DNA from: Stenopsyche tienmushanensis
Taxonomy: Eukaryota > Arthropoda > Insecta > Trichoptera > Stenopsychidae
Reading direction: 5' to 3'
Assembly: GCA_008973525.1 (NCBI GenBank)
Contig: WACJ01000318.1
Coordinates: forward strand, 62,001-126,000
DNA length: 64,000 nt
The notes beneath the pieces were generated by a model. That model did no database searches and was not told the origin of the DNA. It was given only the letters and a program-made list of their open reading frames with translations. Each line of letters opens with the position of its first letter. Within the stretch, counting starts at the first letter, position 1. A program made the position numbers and the translations under genes. Positions 20,441 to 31,090 of this stretch are shown here, in pieces.

Positions 20441-20856
20441 CTTTTTTATATTCTGAAAATGCTATGAAAGATAATAGTGTTGAATATTGTCAAGATTTGA
20501 GGGCATAAACTGGCTACGGAGATCGTGTGATTTAATGCCTTAAGATTTAATATTTTGAGGCTATTTTAAATCGCAGGTATATGAGTATAAATCGCAAACA
20601 ATCCATGTCCTTATAAGTCAACATAACAAACGCCATCCAGCAAATTCAGCCAGATTTATGTGATGAAGTCGTCGAACATTAGAGCTCCCGAATACGTGCC
20701 ACCAAGCAAAGCCGCGGCGCACAATTGAATAACATTATATCCCGTATTTAATGCCATAAAATATTCTTTCAAATACAAAAAAAATTGAGGGGATTTCCCT
20801 GACACAACTTGATTTATTTACATTTAAAAATCGAGCGTCGTTATTGTGAGGCCCTA
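20440..20856 (+). mobile_element. TcF element, 3' part of transposase and right end
   Basis: The plus strand encodes QIQPDLCDEVVEH and then SSRIRATKQSRGAQLNNII, matching the C-terminus of a group of insect Tc1/mariner-superfamily transposases (consensus I-x-P-E-x-L-x-x-V-x-x-N-W-x-x-R ... S-R-G-x-H-L-x-D-I-I-F). After it, AAAAATCGAGCGTCG leads to a right end that reads TAGGGCCTCACAATAACGAC on the minus strand. Only the last part of the gene is present and it contains stops. Confidence 0.5.
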
Positions 20857-20972
20857 TACTATGCATATCGTTGAGAACGTAAATAAATTATTTTTTTATT
20901 TTAGTAAATATAAAGTAACTTTAACAAAGTTTATATACTGGCGATGCAGGTCATGGTACAAATACATATATG

Positions 20973-21046
20973 TACGCTTAAACCTTTTTTTATGCGGTAG
21001 ATGCGTTCCGCGGAAAATCGCACAAAAAAGCTATGACTTTTTTATT
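20973..21046 (+). mobile_element. TA-1 MITE, 5' stub
   Basis: TACGCTTAAACCTTTTTTTA, TGCGGTAGATGCGTTCCGCG, GAAAATCGCACAAAAAAGCT and ATGACTT match the first ~70 bp of TA-1. The sequence then switches abruptly to the flank duplicated from 17455-17664. Confidence 0.55.
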
Positions 21047-21272
21047 GAAATTTAACGTTTAAACATAATTCAGAGTAAATCTGACATCACATTGTTTTTA
21101 CATATTTTTGATTCAAACTAAATTTTAAGTTTGGACCACTTTCCATGCCGCTGAGTGTATGTATTGTGATTCTAAGAAGATCGCCAACAATCTAAACCTG
21201 ATGGTTTTTAACAGAATACGGACAAATTCCATTATAATTTTTGTACAAAATGTTACTTTTATAAAAAAAATG

Positions 21273-21973
21273 TACACTTAAACCTTTTTTGTGCGTTAGA
21301 TGCGTTCCGCGGAAAATCGCACAAAAAAAACTATGTCTTACATAGAAAAAGTGAAAATGCGTTCCGTTTTTTTGGAACGCATTGCGTGAAAATGGATTTT
21401 AATAACCGCATAACTTTGAAACAGATATATAAAATATATCTAAAATCGCATAAAAAAAAGTTAATTAAAAAAACAGGAAAACAACAAGGCAAATAAAAAA
21501 TAACATGTTTGGTAACATTTAAAGGACGACTTGTATCATTGGTAAAATTTTAAAGATAACATTTGGCATCTGAAATGCCAGATATCCACTAGAGAAATAC
21601 TTAATATTTTAATTACACCTGTATAGATACTATCACCGCTGTATAGAAATTATTCTTACCCAGTTTGAAGTAAATTAATTAATTTAAATATGAGAATATG
21701 TTGGAATAAGTGGAAACATTGGAAGAATTAAAAAAAAACGAAATCAATTATAAAAAAAATCTAAAACAGAATAAAGGGCGTGGTCATAATTCAGCCGTAG
21801 CAGATGTGATATAATTTATATAATCCCAAATTATATTATATTTTTTTCCAAAGTTCGGTTAGTGTTTTATCAAAAAATATCTCGATACGTACTCTTCATG
21901 AAAAAAATGCTTTAAAAAAACATAACTTCTAAATCACACAAAAAAAAGTCGCACAAAAAGAGGTTTGGGTGTA
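21273..21973 (+). mobile_element. TA-1 MITE, copy 2, both ends
   Basis: A 701-bp element between TA at 21273 and TA at 21972. The left end is TACACTTAAACCTTTTTTGT. The right end, on the minus strand, is TACACCCAAACCTCTTTTTG. The left terminus can fold: TTTTTTGTGCG (21285-21295) pairs with CGCACAAAAAA (21318-21328) around a palindrome TTCCGCGGAA (21305-21314). The right flank (TATCAATAAATGAACC) is TTAA-1 sequence, so the target was the TA in CTTGTATATC. There is no coding capacity. This is the reference copy of the family. Confidence 0.65.
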
Positions 21974-22050
21974 TATCAATAAATGAACCTCAACACTGTT
22001 GATATTACACAATATTCGTTCATGTAATTGCGTAAACATAAACAATACAC
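21974..22050 (+). mobile_element. TTAA-1 segment flanking TA-1
   Basis: TATCAATAAATGAACCTCAA, CACTGTTGATATTACACAAT, ATTCGTTCATGTAATTGCGT and AAACATAAACAATACACTTG. This is the downstream half of the TTAA-1 landmark that TA-1 interrupts. Confidence 0.55.
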
Positions 22051-22119
22051 TTGCGTTTTTTCAGTTTTAGTAACGAAACAAAGCATAAATCGCACAAAAA
22101 AACCTATGACTTTAAGTTG

Positions 22120-22380
22120 AAGTTTATGGTTGTAATGTGATGAGTCGACAACGTGTTACGAAATTAATTAGATTATTCAGAGAAGGCCTACTGAAGCTCA
22201 CGACGATGCAAAGGATAGGAGACCATCAGTAATTTCTGACGACCTTCATGAATAATTTTCTGACAGGACTCTTTGGTGATATTGTGTCGGAAAAACTTGC
22301 TCAGAAGAAGTCGTGAAACAGAATACTCATACGGGAGCAAGGGAGAAGCTTGCGATTGGGTTTAATATGTTGATGGGTAT
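22120..22380 (+). pseudogene. mariner N-terminal (helix-turn-helix) fragment
   Basis: The reading frames resemble GYDVMSRQRVTKxxRLFREG followed by EAHDDAKDRRPSVISDDLHE, matching the mariner N-terminal region in which a CMSR-x-x-x-x-x-W-x-x-R-F-x-x-G-R segment precedes D-D-x-R-S-G-R-P-S. The Trp is lost and several stops and frameshifts are present. The piece runs into TTAA-1 sequence at about 22380. A matching inverted copy is at 26945-27085. Confidence 0.5.
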
Positions 22381-22434
22381 CGTCCTCACAAATCCACTTT
22401 TCTCCCCGGACGGCACGGCATGAGTGAACCTTGT
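22381..22434 (+). mobile_element. TTAA-1 5' segment flanking TA-1 copy 3
   Basis: CACAAATCCACTTTTCTCCC, CGGACGGCACGGCATGAGTG and AACCTTGTA lead directly into TA-1. This is the left half of the same target as at 21973. Confidence 0.55.
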
Positions 22435-23016
22435 ACACCTAAACCTTTTTTGTGCGGTAGATGCACAAAAAAAGCTATGTCTTACATAGAAAAATTAAAG
22501 ATGCGTTCCATGGATTTTAAAAACCGCATAACTTTGAAACAGCTATATAAAATATATCCAAAATCGCATAAAAAAAGTAAATAATAAAAAAAACATGTTT
22601 AAAAAAACATTCGTACCCAGTTTGAAGTAAATTGATTAATTAAAACTTGAGATATGATGTCAACCGTGTTGAAAAAAAAGGAGTTTAGAGAAAAACACCT
22701 TAAAAGATTTCATTATGATAGAACCGGCCAAGTTGCCGCCTCAATAAAACAGCTATAACTCCGTAAGTGGTTGAAATTTTGGAAATTCCCTTGGATAATA
22801 TATTTTTAAACGCCAATATATTGGAAAAATGCAAAAAAAAACATTTTTTTTTTCAAAAATCTAATTAAAAATATACTTTTTTCCAAATTTCGGTTAGTGT
22901 TGATGATTTATTTCCTATTTTATCCAAAATATCTCGATGAGTACTCTTTATGAAATAAAAAAATAGCTTAAAAAAAACCGCATAACTTCGAAATCGCACA
23001 AAAAAAATCGCGGATA
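22434..23016 (+). mobile_element. TA-1 MITE, copy 3, decayed right end
   Basis: The left end is TACACCTAAACCTTTTTTGT. Internal landmarks AAAACCGCATAACTTTGAAA and CCCAGTTTGAAGTAAATTGA are present. A reversed Rep-E fragment lies at about 22640-22860. The right side keeps CCGCATAACTTCGAAATCGC and CACAAAAAAAATCGCGG, but the final TIR is not intact. Confidence 0.55.
22640..22860 (-). repeat. Rep-E fragment nested in TA-1
   Basis: On the plus strand: GATATGATGTCAACCGTGTT, AAAAAAAAGGAGTTTAGAGA, GTGGTTGAAATTTTGGAAAT and AATGCAAAAAAAAAC. This is the reverse complement of the Rep-E 5' half at 19905-20110. Confidence 0.5.
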
Positions 23017-23276
23017 CATTTTAATAAAAGTTTGTTTGAATTAAAATGTCAGCGAAAGTTGCATTGTCACGATGAATTATAAATCCAAATGCATTGATCA
23101 AACTGTAACATTTTTATTTGAACTTTTGGTTAAGCCTTTCTAATTAATTAAAGCACACTTCCGCCGCTGCCGTTTCATTTGGTTCGATTAATCGATGCAT
23201 CATTCCTTGCATATCCCACCAAGCACACAACATTATTTTTCTTGTGGTTATACCGGGTTCTAGAAAAAAATCTAGA

Positions 23277-23560
23277 GTTAAATGCTTAAAAATGGGTTAA
23301 ACATAGATGCTATATTGCTATTGATGCTCTCAGGACCGCGCAACGTGAGTCAAGCTTGTATAAATGAACCTTAACACAGTTGATATTGTTGGGTCAGAGT
23401 TTTAATTTAAATTGTTTTGTGTTCTTCTGTTTATTATGATTCTAAGAAGACCCCATATCCGATGGTTTTCAATCTTTTCAATCTGTCATCTGTTGATAAT
23501 TTCACCAATATTCGCACTGTATCGCACATATGCACGATTACTCTGCGATGGCATAAATGG
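23277..23560 (+). mobile_element. TTAA-1 element, shortened
   Basis: GTTAAACATAGATGCTATAT, CTCAGGACCGCGCAACGTGA, CAAGCTTGTATAAATGAACC, GATTCTAAGAAGACCCCATA, CTGTTGATAATTTC and ATCGCACATATGCACGATTA. The 5' terminus and part of the middle are missing. Confidence 0.5.
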
Positions 23561-23564
23561 TCAT

Positions 23565-25020
23565 AATACAGATTTAAATAAATTCAAACGAGTATACATC
23601 CGTTGCTATGCACATACGTCGATATGCACCACAGTTGCTAACTTTCTAAAATCTCTATCATTATTTGAAATGCGCCTTCAGCATCACATCGCAAGAATGC
23701 AACACTGCGTTTAACATTTTTTTGAGGAAAAATTTCGAAAGGTCGAAAAACACTCGAGCGTACATTCAACGGCCTTCCGAATACATCCTGCAGCTGAACT
23801 GCATCGATGCATCACCCATTGAAGATCGTCGTGATTTATGTCATTTTTTGACACAAATTAGAGTGTGCAATATTTCCCAGTGATTCTCAATCGATTTTCA
23901 TCCGAATAAACAATTAAAATGCTTCAATATGAACGTACCTTGCAAGATTTGATAGATTTATGAGTGTAACGCAGAGGACTGTTCTAGAGTACTGCACGGC
24001 GCTATCACCATGGATGTTATGGCGTCTCATTAGGGCGAATGGCTTTTTAAGATTTTCGCAATCCATTTTCTATGGACGCAGATGAAATCCACACATCGTG
24101 TTGCGTCACAATCATGTGACTGATATTTTTTCTTGGATGGCAAAAAAAATGGATATCGAATGGGCATTAAAAAAAGTTTCCTCATATTTGGCTGATCGGA
24201 ATGTCGATTTTATGGATCTATGGCTGCTGATCTCAGAGATCACGTGAATTTGAATCGATATGATTATGCAGATTTTTCATGAACCTTGTAGGTGTTTTGC
24301 AGAGTACCGACTTTGAGGAAAATGTTATCGTCTTAAGGACAAAGGATAAGTCCAATGAAAATTTCGCAATCGTTGCCCAAATCCAAGCGAGATGTTTTTC
24401 TCGTTTGGACAAAATAGGAAACTCTATCTAAGGCGGATATTTATGACAATTCTAGTTCCTGTCTGAAATAAAATTTCCGGTCTGGTGGGTGTGATGAATT
24501 ATTTATTATAATACTAATTGACCTCTGTGACAATTTTTTAGACTTAATAAAAATCGATTGCTTCATTGATCTCTTATTAGAAAAAGCGAGAATATCACAC
24601 ACAAGGATTATATTAAAGATTGTGCAATTCAGTATATATTACAAGCCAACTGCGATGATTGAAAATCCGAAGAAATCCACAACAACACAAGCAATTTAGC
24701 CATCAGTTTTAAATCGCACATCAATTACGCGCTTTAAATAATCTGGAATTAAGTGCTGGAAGAGCGACATTGACACATTAAACGCTTGTAAACAATGCTG
24801 ATCGATAAAAAATATGTTTATGTAATATATGTACTGCTGTAATCGATGGACATCGAAAAAAATTTACACTCCCGCCAAACGAGTTTTCGCCACATAGCAT
24901 TTATTTTGAATTATAACAAAACTTTTACCGGTACGAAGGCTGAATTTATGCTCTGATATCCAAATGTACTTCATTTTGCAACAATAGATGGCGCAAATCG
25001 TGTCTTAATAGTGAATATTT
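23565..25020. other. Nothing recognised
   Basis: About 1.45 kb of AT-rich DNA. The ORFs at 23412-23883 partly overlap TTAA-1 and look random. No repeat family matched between 23900 and 25020. Confidence 0.35.
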
Positions 25021-25117
25021 TCATTATAAATACGCGACGATCACAATATCTGATCCTTGACTGACATTGACAAATTTGCGATTTGAGCCGTTTGTACAGA
25101 GTTTTGCGAATATTTTA

Positions 25118-25428
25118 TGTTTCCGTTCCGTTGATGAGTAATCGCGCATATATGCGTCCGGACTCGAGCGACACAAAAAGAGCAAGATGTTTATCTTGCA
25201 TCTCATCATGCACCCGAACATCGATGGCAAGGAACGCGTTGGCGGTCTTCTTAGAATCATAATAAATAGTTAAAGGCCACATAAATCAATTATAAAATTG
25301 ATTAAAGCTCAACGCTATAACAAAATTATTATTATATTTTATATTTTGAATGTGTATTGTTTATGTTTATGCAAATACATGAACGAATATTGTGTGATAT
25401 CAACAGTGTTGAGGTTCATTTATTGATA
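25118..25428 (-). mobile_element. TTAA-1 element, 3' half, flanking a TA-1 nest
   Basis: On the plus strand: GTTGATGAGTAATCGCGCAT, GTCCGGACTCGAGCGACACA, GTCTTCTTAGAATCATAATA, GGCCACATAAATCAATTATA, AATATTGTGTGATATCAACA and GAGGTTCATTTATTGATA. TA-1 starts immediately at 25429. The other half of the same TTAA-1 copy is at 26892-26945. Confidence 0.6.
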
Positions 25429-25749
25429 TACACCCAAACCTCTTTTTGTGCGACTTTTTTTGTGCGATTTAGAAGTTATGCGGTTTTTTTAAACCATTGT
25501 TTTCATGAAGAGTACGTATCGAAATATTTTTTGATAAAACACTCACCGAACTTTGGAAAAAAATATTATATAATTTGGGATTATATAAATCATATTGCAT
25601 CTGCTACGGCTGAATTATGACCACGCCCTTTATTCTGTTTTAGATTTTATTAACAATTGATTTCGTTTTTTTTTAATTCTTCCAATGTTTCCACTTATTA
25701 AAAACATATTCTCATATATAAATTTATTAATTTATTTCAAACTGGGTAC

Positions 25750-25930
25750 GAATCTTTTATATATAACCCTCTATTATTCCTACCAGATTTATGTCAAAAT
25801 TTATTTTTTAACTATTTAAAAAACATTAAAACTGTGTTAAGGCCAAACAATATCTTGACTGATTTTTTTCCTGAACAGTCGCCATTTTGTTATTTATTTT
25901 TTTGTGAGTCAGGGACTATAGTGACATATT
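25750..25930 (+). repeat. Rep-E fragment
   Basis: TATTATTCCTACCAGATTTA, TGTCAAAATTTATTTTTTAA, ACATTAAAACTGTG and CGCCATTTTGTTATTTAT match the Rep-E middle section. It interrupts TA-1 copy 4. Confidence 0.5.
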
Positions 25931-26129
25931 TACTAATTATGAATTATATTGTTGGAAAAAGAAAATCTACACAGAATAATTATTAAGATTACATTGACAC
26001 TGTGTACACTAATTCTTCAGAAGAAGAGAGAAATTTTCGCAACAGTTTTTAATTAAAATAATTAGTATTTTTCTAGTGCAGCGATTCTTAAACTGGGGCC
26101 CGCAAGAATATAAACATAACATATATCCA

Positions 26130-26623
26130 TACACTTCTCTATCGGTTTATTTTTATGCGATAGATACGTTCCACGGGGATTCGCATATAAAAAATCGCAT
26201 AAAAAATGCTTGAACTACATAGAAAACTAAGGAATGGGTTCCGTCATTTTTAAAAACCGCATAACTTCAAATAAATGTGATAGAGTCTACCCTAAATCGC
26301 ATAAAAAAGATTTATAAAAAATAATATAAATAAAAACATTACAATTACAATTTCGTCATCCTTCTGTGTTGAAATCGTCTTTTTTAAAATGTTATCGGTA
26401 ATTTCGGTAGGATTTTGTCCATTCGCCAAGTAATCCAAAATTGCCAGTTTCTTATCAAGAAACTAGGAATCTTGCCCTATACACACTCGCACTTTAACAG
26501 TTGTAACTTGCAGTAGTATTAATTATAATTTTTTTAATGCGCATTCGCGTTCAATTTTTTTTGAAAACCGCATAACTTCAAAATCGCATAAAAAAGATTC
26601 GCACAAAAACAGACCCAAGTGTA
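26130..26623 (+). mobile_element. TA-1-related MITE, diverged subfamily
   Basis: A 494-bp element between TA at 26130 and TA at 26622. The left end is TACACTTCTCTATCGGTTTA. The right end, on the minus strand, is TACACTTGGGTCTGTTTTTG. It keeps the family pattern (ATGCGATAGATACGTTCCAC, AAAACCGCATAACTTC, AATCGCATAAAAAAGATTCG), but with CGCATAAAAAA largely replacing CGCACAAAAAA. It lies inside the older TA-1 copy 4. Confidence 0.55.
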
Positions 26624-26891
26624 CTTAAAAAAAATATTTTCAAGATGGGATCCGCGAAAGAAATTTTGCTAAAGTTCAGCGGACTACATAAGTTTAAGAA
26701 GCGCTGTTCTAGTGGATGTCTGGCATTTGAAATACCAGATGTCAGACATCCTTAAAATTTTACCAATGATGTAATACGTCCTTTTAATGTTACCAAAAAT
26801 GTTATTCTTTAATTGCCTCATTGTTTTCCTGTTTTTTTTTATGCGATTTTCTGCGGAACGCACCTACCGCACAAAAAAAGGTTTAAGCGTA

Positions 26892-26945
26892 CAAGGTTCA
26901 CTCACGCTGTGCGATCCGGAGAGAAAAATCGATTTGTGGGGATGA
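26892..26945 (-). mobile_element. TTAA-1 5' segment flanking TA-1 copy 4
   Basis: CAAGGTTCACTCACGCTGTG, CGATCCGGAGAGAAAAATCG and ATTTGTGGGGATGATACCC are the reverse complement of the segment at 22370-22434. Confidence 0.55.
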
Positions 26946-27085
26946 TACCCATCAACATATTACCTCTCCTACCTTTTGCATCGTCATGAGCATCAGTACG
27001 GCCTTCTCTGAACAATCTGGTTCATTTCGTAATATGTTGTCGACTCATCACATCACTACCATAAACTTTCACGCGCTTCATAAAA
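26945..27085 (-). pseudogene. mariner N-terminal (helix-turn-helix) fragment
   Basis: The minus strand reads approximately KRVKVYGSDVMSRQHITK, a stop, then RLFREGRTDAHDDAKGRR. It corresponds to the piece at 22120-22380 and is better conserved (it keeps REGRTDAHDD). The residues match the mariner Y-G-D-x-x-M-S-R ... R-F-x-E-G-R-T-D-x-x-D-D pattern. It is truncated and carries a stop. Confidence 0.55.
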
Positions 27086-27099
27086 GTCGAAAAACAAAT

Positions 27100-28260
27100 G
27101 ACCGCGCGGTTCTGACACTGGCGGGAGGTGGTGGGAATGCGCGACGTCCTTTCCATCGCAAGAATTTACTGTGACTGAACAAAATGGCCGATAAACACGA
27201 CGGACCAAACAAACTCACCATTAGGATGCGAGCCACACTAAATGCGCCAACTTTCGGTTGACACTCGAATGTTCAATGATTTTCTTAGTGCATATATAAT
27301 TTTTAAAATGTGGTCGCTTACCACACCTCTTATAGACTTGAACCCTTATATTAATGCATGATATAGATAGAGGATAACAAATGCCAAGTGTTATCATCAA
27401 TAAATACGGGCGTTTTATTACAAAAAAATTGCATTCAATGAACAATAAAAATGTTACATTTTTTATGGACCAAGTTTTGAACGTCATTGCTGTGTCTTTT
27501 GTGATCCTGTAAAATGATTTCTTTGTTCATTTTACCACAATGCGGGTTGGCATATCGCCTCCTACGACGTATTCTGCGGCGTTCGTGGAAAACGCGAAAA
27601 ACATATTCGCAACGAAGCCTATCGCGACCGGGAAAATGCCTCAAACGCGGGATTTACCCGGTTTTTTTTCGGCGTCATCCAATGGCGTCCATTTTCTCGG
27701 AATGTTTCGCTATGGAATGAAACGATGATTCATGGAGTATGAAAATTCTTCAATTCCAAGCGTGCATGCACGTCGTTAACAGATCACCGGATAGCCTAAT
27801 TGTCGAATATAATATCCAGGAAAATGGATTCGATCATCGAATCAAAGACCGTGAAGGTTGAGTGCTCAAGTTGATTAACTTGCATCGAACTTGAACACAT
27901 TGAAATGTTTGTCGCCGAAATTGAGCATGCGACCAACGCAAAGACATACATTATATGCACTGTCAATGGCGGTAAAGTTCAAGAAAACTCTTCAAGGATC
28001 CACCGTTTTCGGAGTGCTCAAAAAGTTTTGTTTCCGAGGTAAATATGCAAAGAAGATGTGTAATGATTTTTTTTTAATGCTCCATTAAGGTCAATGATTA
28101 TTGCCTCTGACCCAGTTTTGAGAGAAACAATCGAGGTTTATTATGTGAGATAAATCAGAGGACTTTATAATAATACAGCATTTCAGTCGATAATGCAAAA
28201 GGACGAATACACCAACAGTAAAATGTCAATTTTTACGGACGAAAAAATACCAGCGTTTTC
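27100..28260. other. Nothing recognised
   Basis: A GC-richer patch at 27530-27740 has overlapping ORFs on both strands with no motif. The remainder is AT-rich. Confidence 0.3.
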
Positions 28261-28269
28261 ATTGTTTCT

Positions 28270-28410
28270 TAGTTGAATCTTTAGTGTGATTAGCGAATTG
28301 GAGACAGAGACGGGTGTCTTGCATCTCATCATACACTCGTACATCGATTGCGAGATCGTACTGTAAAGGTACCCCTACACATCTAAATATTCTCAAATAT
28401 TGCGATCCAT
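28270..28410 (-). mobile_element. TTAA-1 fragment (3' region)
   Basis: GGAGACAGAGACGGGTGTCT, TGCATCTCATCATACACTCG, TACATCGATTGCGAGATCGT and AAGGTACCCCTACAC match the reverse complement of the region at 55820-55880, and the landmark ACATCGATG..AAGGTCGTA in other copies. Confidence 0.5.
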
Positions 28411-28419
28411 AGCGCTTCA

Positions 28420-29560
28420 TCTTCAATATCATCACATCAATTATTAAAAGATGACAACAAAATAAACATTAAAATTAGAATAGAATTTACAATACTACCG
28501 CGCAATACTGAAACAGCGTTAAGCGGATCGGTATTAAGCGGAATATTTCTGTATAATATGTTATTATGACACGTTAAATTGCCTTTATTCACTAATTGAT
28601 ACGTCTATTATTGTACAATCGGCTATTATCTACAAATTGCACTCCATGAATATATACTATTATTTATGATGCGATTTTTTTTTAATAATATATATGAATA
28701 TGGAAAATACAGCTTTATATGTGCGTCTTTAATTTTTGCAACATAGGAAGACGTCTGGTCAAGCTTGAAATCGATATATTTGGGAATCATAATAGTATCT
28801 CAAATAGGTACTTATTGTATTGCACGCCATTGAAAATAATGCACGCCACATGTGCGTGTATACTCTCTCTGGATCATTCAGCACATGCAGCACAATGCAT
28901 GATTTTCAATCAAATTTATATTCAGTGATTCGCGGATCAAATAGCTAATTTAAAAAATACACATAAAAATTGCAATGAAACTTTGGTGAGTTATTGGGCG
29001 TATATTCAATAATACCATTATTCATGTGCGGAGTTTGTTTTGCAAGACGATTAACGGATGCACCATGTTGGCGCACATTTATCTATCTACTAAGGAAAAC
29101 AAAGCATAGCAACCATCGATGTCCTATGTACTTGCCAAACAAAAACACCAGCATTTATTCCTTGTCCGGGAGTCCGACAGGAGACTCGAAATATCGGAAA
29201 GAAATGAATTTGAATTTTTAATATACCTCTCAAATAATTATTAAGCGTGGATCGTATTCCTGTTTTTTATCGCAATTAAAAATATACAAAAGCATTCCAA
29301 TAAGCAATTAAAACGCTTTATTTCTTTAAGTGTGACATTGCAACGCTTGCCGGGTACTAGCTAGTATAATATAAGAAGTAAAAAAAAGGCATCCAAGCTA
29401 AGTATTGCATTTCAATTATCAGTAACGAATAGGCACATGCATTGGAATTTTGACCAAATATTTTGAAAATGCAGCTTGTTTAAAACTCATTGTTATCAAT
29501 TGAATTGTTCTTCAGCGGGAAACGGTTCTAATTCAATCGATCAGGCGGTTTAGGGCCTCT
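28420..29560. other. Nothing recognised
   Basis: AT-rich DNA. Short ORFs near 28719-29221 show no domain and no splice-bounded structure. Confidence 0.3.
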
Positions 29561-29564
29561 CTCC

Positions 29565-29725
29565 GCAGGTTTAGGATTTCTACTTCCTGGGAGTGCCCAT
29601 GCGGAGATCCGTTCATGTACGCAGACCGTGCTCTGTGGCGTCCAATCACGAAGCGCTATTTCGTTGTGTCAGCGGTCCAAAGTTTGGACCGGTTGGACAC
29701 GGAGTCAGTAGAGGGTCCCATGTTC
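29565..29725 (+). mobile_element. LINE-Z 3' end with intact first part of the zinc knuckle
   Basis: The plus strand encodes ECPCGDPFMYADRALWR: the C-P-C-G-D-P part is intact, but the histidine has become Arg and the last Cys is lost. Upstream, GGTTTAGGATTTCTACTTCC matches the GRFRIS part of the LTGHG block. The tail follows (GTCAGCGGTCCAAAGTTTGG, ACCGGTTGGACACGGAG). Confidence 0.6.
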
Positions 29726-29729
29726 AAAT

Positions 29730-30925
29730 ATAATCCGGAATTTTGCTTTTCTGAATCACAGACCAACATGAGCAGCATAAGGAGTCATAAGTGAGCGAGA
29801 CGTAGCTTGTTGCTGTGTTGTGCAACGCATAAAAGTTCGTTTTCTCATAGATTTTCTCTGATAAAATCATGGATATTTTCTTAGCATAAGAATTAAAACT
29901 AGGTAAGTGACGGGTTAAAATATAATAAAGAGACTTTGAATTCGTATAAACAGCGTTCTGCGACGATTGCAACTTTTAGACTTTAGACAAATTATTCGTC
30001 TCCTTACGAATGTGATTCATGTTGTCATGATTATTGGTCATATTCTAATAAATATTATCGAATTATAATTCATTGTGACTCATGGACTGTTGCGCTTTTT
30101 TGCAGACGTACGTTTGTGCAAACTCATCCTAGGAGACAGATCTTCAATCGAATGATTAAAGTGGGACAAACGAATGCCCTCCCCCTTTTTAATTTTCGGT
30201 TTATTCACCACTAATAGAATGAAGTAATTGGAGTCACGTGCGTGGTGTTGTAGATCACGAGGTATGTTCAATTAATTCCGACGTAACGATCATTTCGAAG
30301 AAACTGGGCGCGCCAAAAATTCGCAACGTTAAAACACTGTAAACAAACACGAAACCAGTTTAGAAACCGTTCGAGGAAGTGAAATGCATCGGCGAAAAAC
30401 CCACAAAGTTTATCAACCCATTGTCGAGAAAATATCTGCTTGGATGGTGAGGAATAGCAACCTTGGCCATCAGACCCGACAAAAGCGCGGAATATTGTCG
30501 TCCTTGAAAAAGTTTTTCCGACTCGATGAAGTGGAAAACGTTGCTGGATACCGCTATTTGGACACGCTTAAATGACACCCTCAATTTCCCAGTCCACGGC
30601 CATGGCCGTTAAGTGGTGAAATTAACGACTTCTGAACAAATAGCTAATTTGGAACAGAGTCAACATTGGCAGGAAGCAATGACGAAAGAAACTCGTTCTT
30701 GAAATAGGACAAAAGCCTTCTATTTGTTTGTGTACGAGGAAAATAAGCGCTGCGACGAAAATACTCTATATATGGACTATATTTCTCAATGAACTGGAAA
30801 CTTGTTGTCTCAGGTCAATACCCATTTAAATTAACTTTATTATATCAAAAACTGAATATCTATTATATACGCTTGGAATAGCAGATTGATCGATAAGTCA
30901 TTAAAACTGATAGCATTGACGTATT
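29730..30925. other. Unassigned, with a coding-like patch
   Basis: At 30360-30590 both strands are open: the plus strand gives a 63-residue ORF with RRKTHKVYQPIVEKISAWMV, the minus strand a 74-residue ORF. GC content is higher than nearby. I recognise no family and see no splice sites that would choose one strand. Confidence 0.25.
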
Positions 30926-30931
30926 GAATAT

Positions 30932-31090
30932 TTAATCCTTTGGTTAGTAAGCTAATTTAAAATCATCATAAACTTAGATGCAATATTCGTATGTCCAGCA
31001 CTTATCATCCGTACAAATCCACTTATCTGTCAAGAGCGTCGCAACGTGTATGAAGCTTGTACATATTGATAGCATACAATATTCAGTCAT
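30932..31090 (+). mobile_element. TTAA-1 element, 5' part
   Basis: It starts TTAATCCTTTGGTTAGTAAG at 30932. Then come ACTTAGATGCAATATTCGTA, GTCCAGCACTTATCATCCGT, CAAATCCACTTATCTGTCAA, CGCAACGTGTATGAAGCTTG and TTGATAGCATACAATATTC. The 3' half is absent. Confidence 0.55.

Larger units (their letters stand above)
25429..26891 (-). mobile_element. TA-1 MITE, copy 4, split by later insertions
   Basis: Reading on the plus strand, one end is TACACCCAAACCTCTTTTTG at 25429 and the other, on the minus strand from 26891, is TACGCTTAAACCTTTTTTTG. Family sequence occupies 25429-25760 and 26705-26891. About 945 bp between them contain a Rep-E piece (25750-25930) and a second, diverged TA-1 (26130-26623). 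Both outer flanks are TTAA-1, so it sits at the same TA as copies 2 and 3. Confidence 0.6.

Noticed and set aside
17665..26891. Spaced CGCACAAAAA repeats considered as a CRISPR-like array
   Set aside because: The repeats are terminal and subterminal motifs of TA-bounded MITEs, with irregular spacing and no unique spacers of constant length. The sequence is eukaryotic in character.
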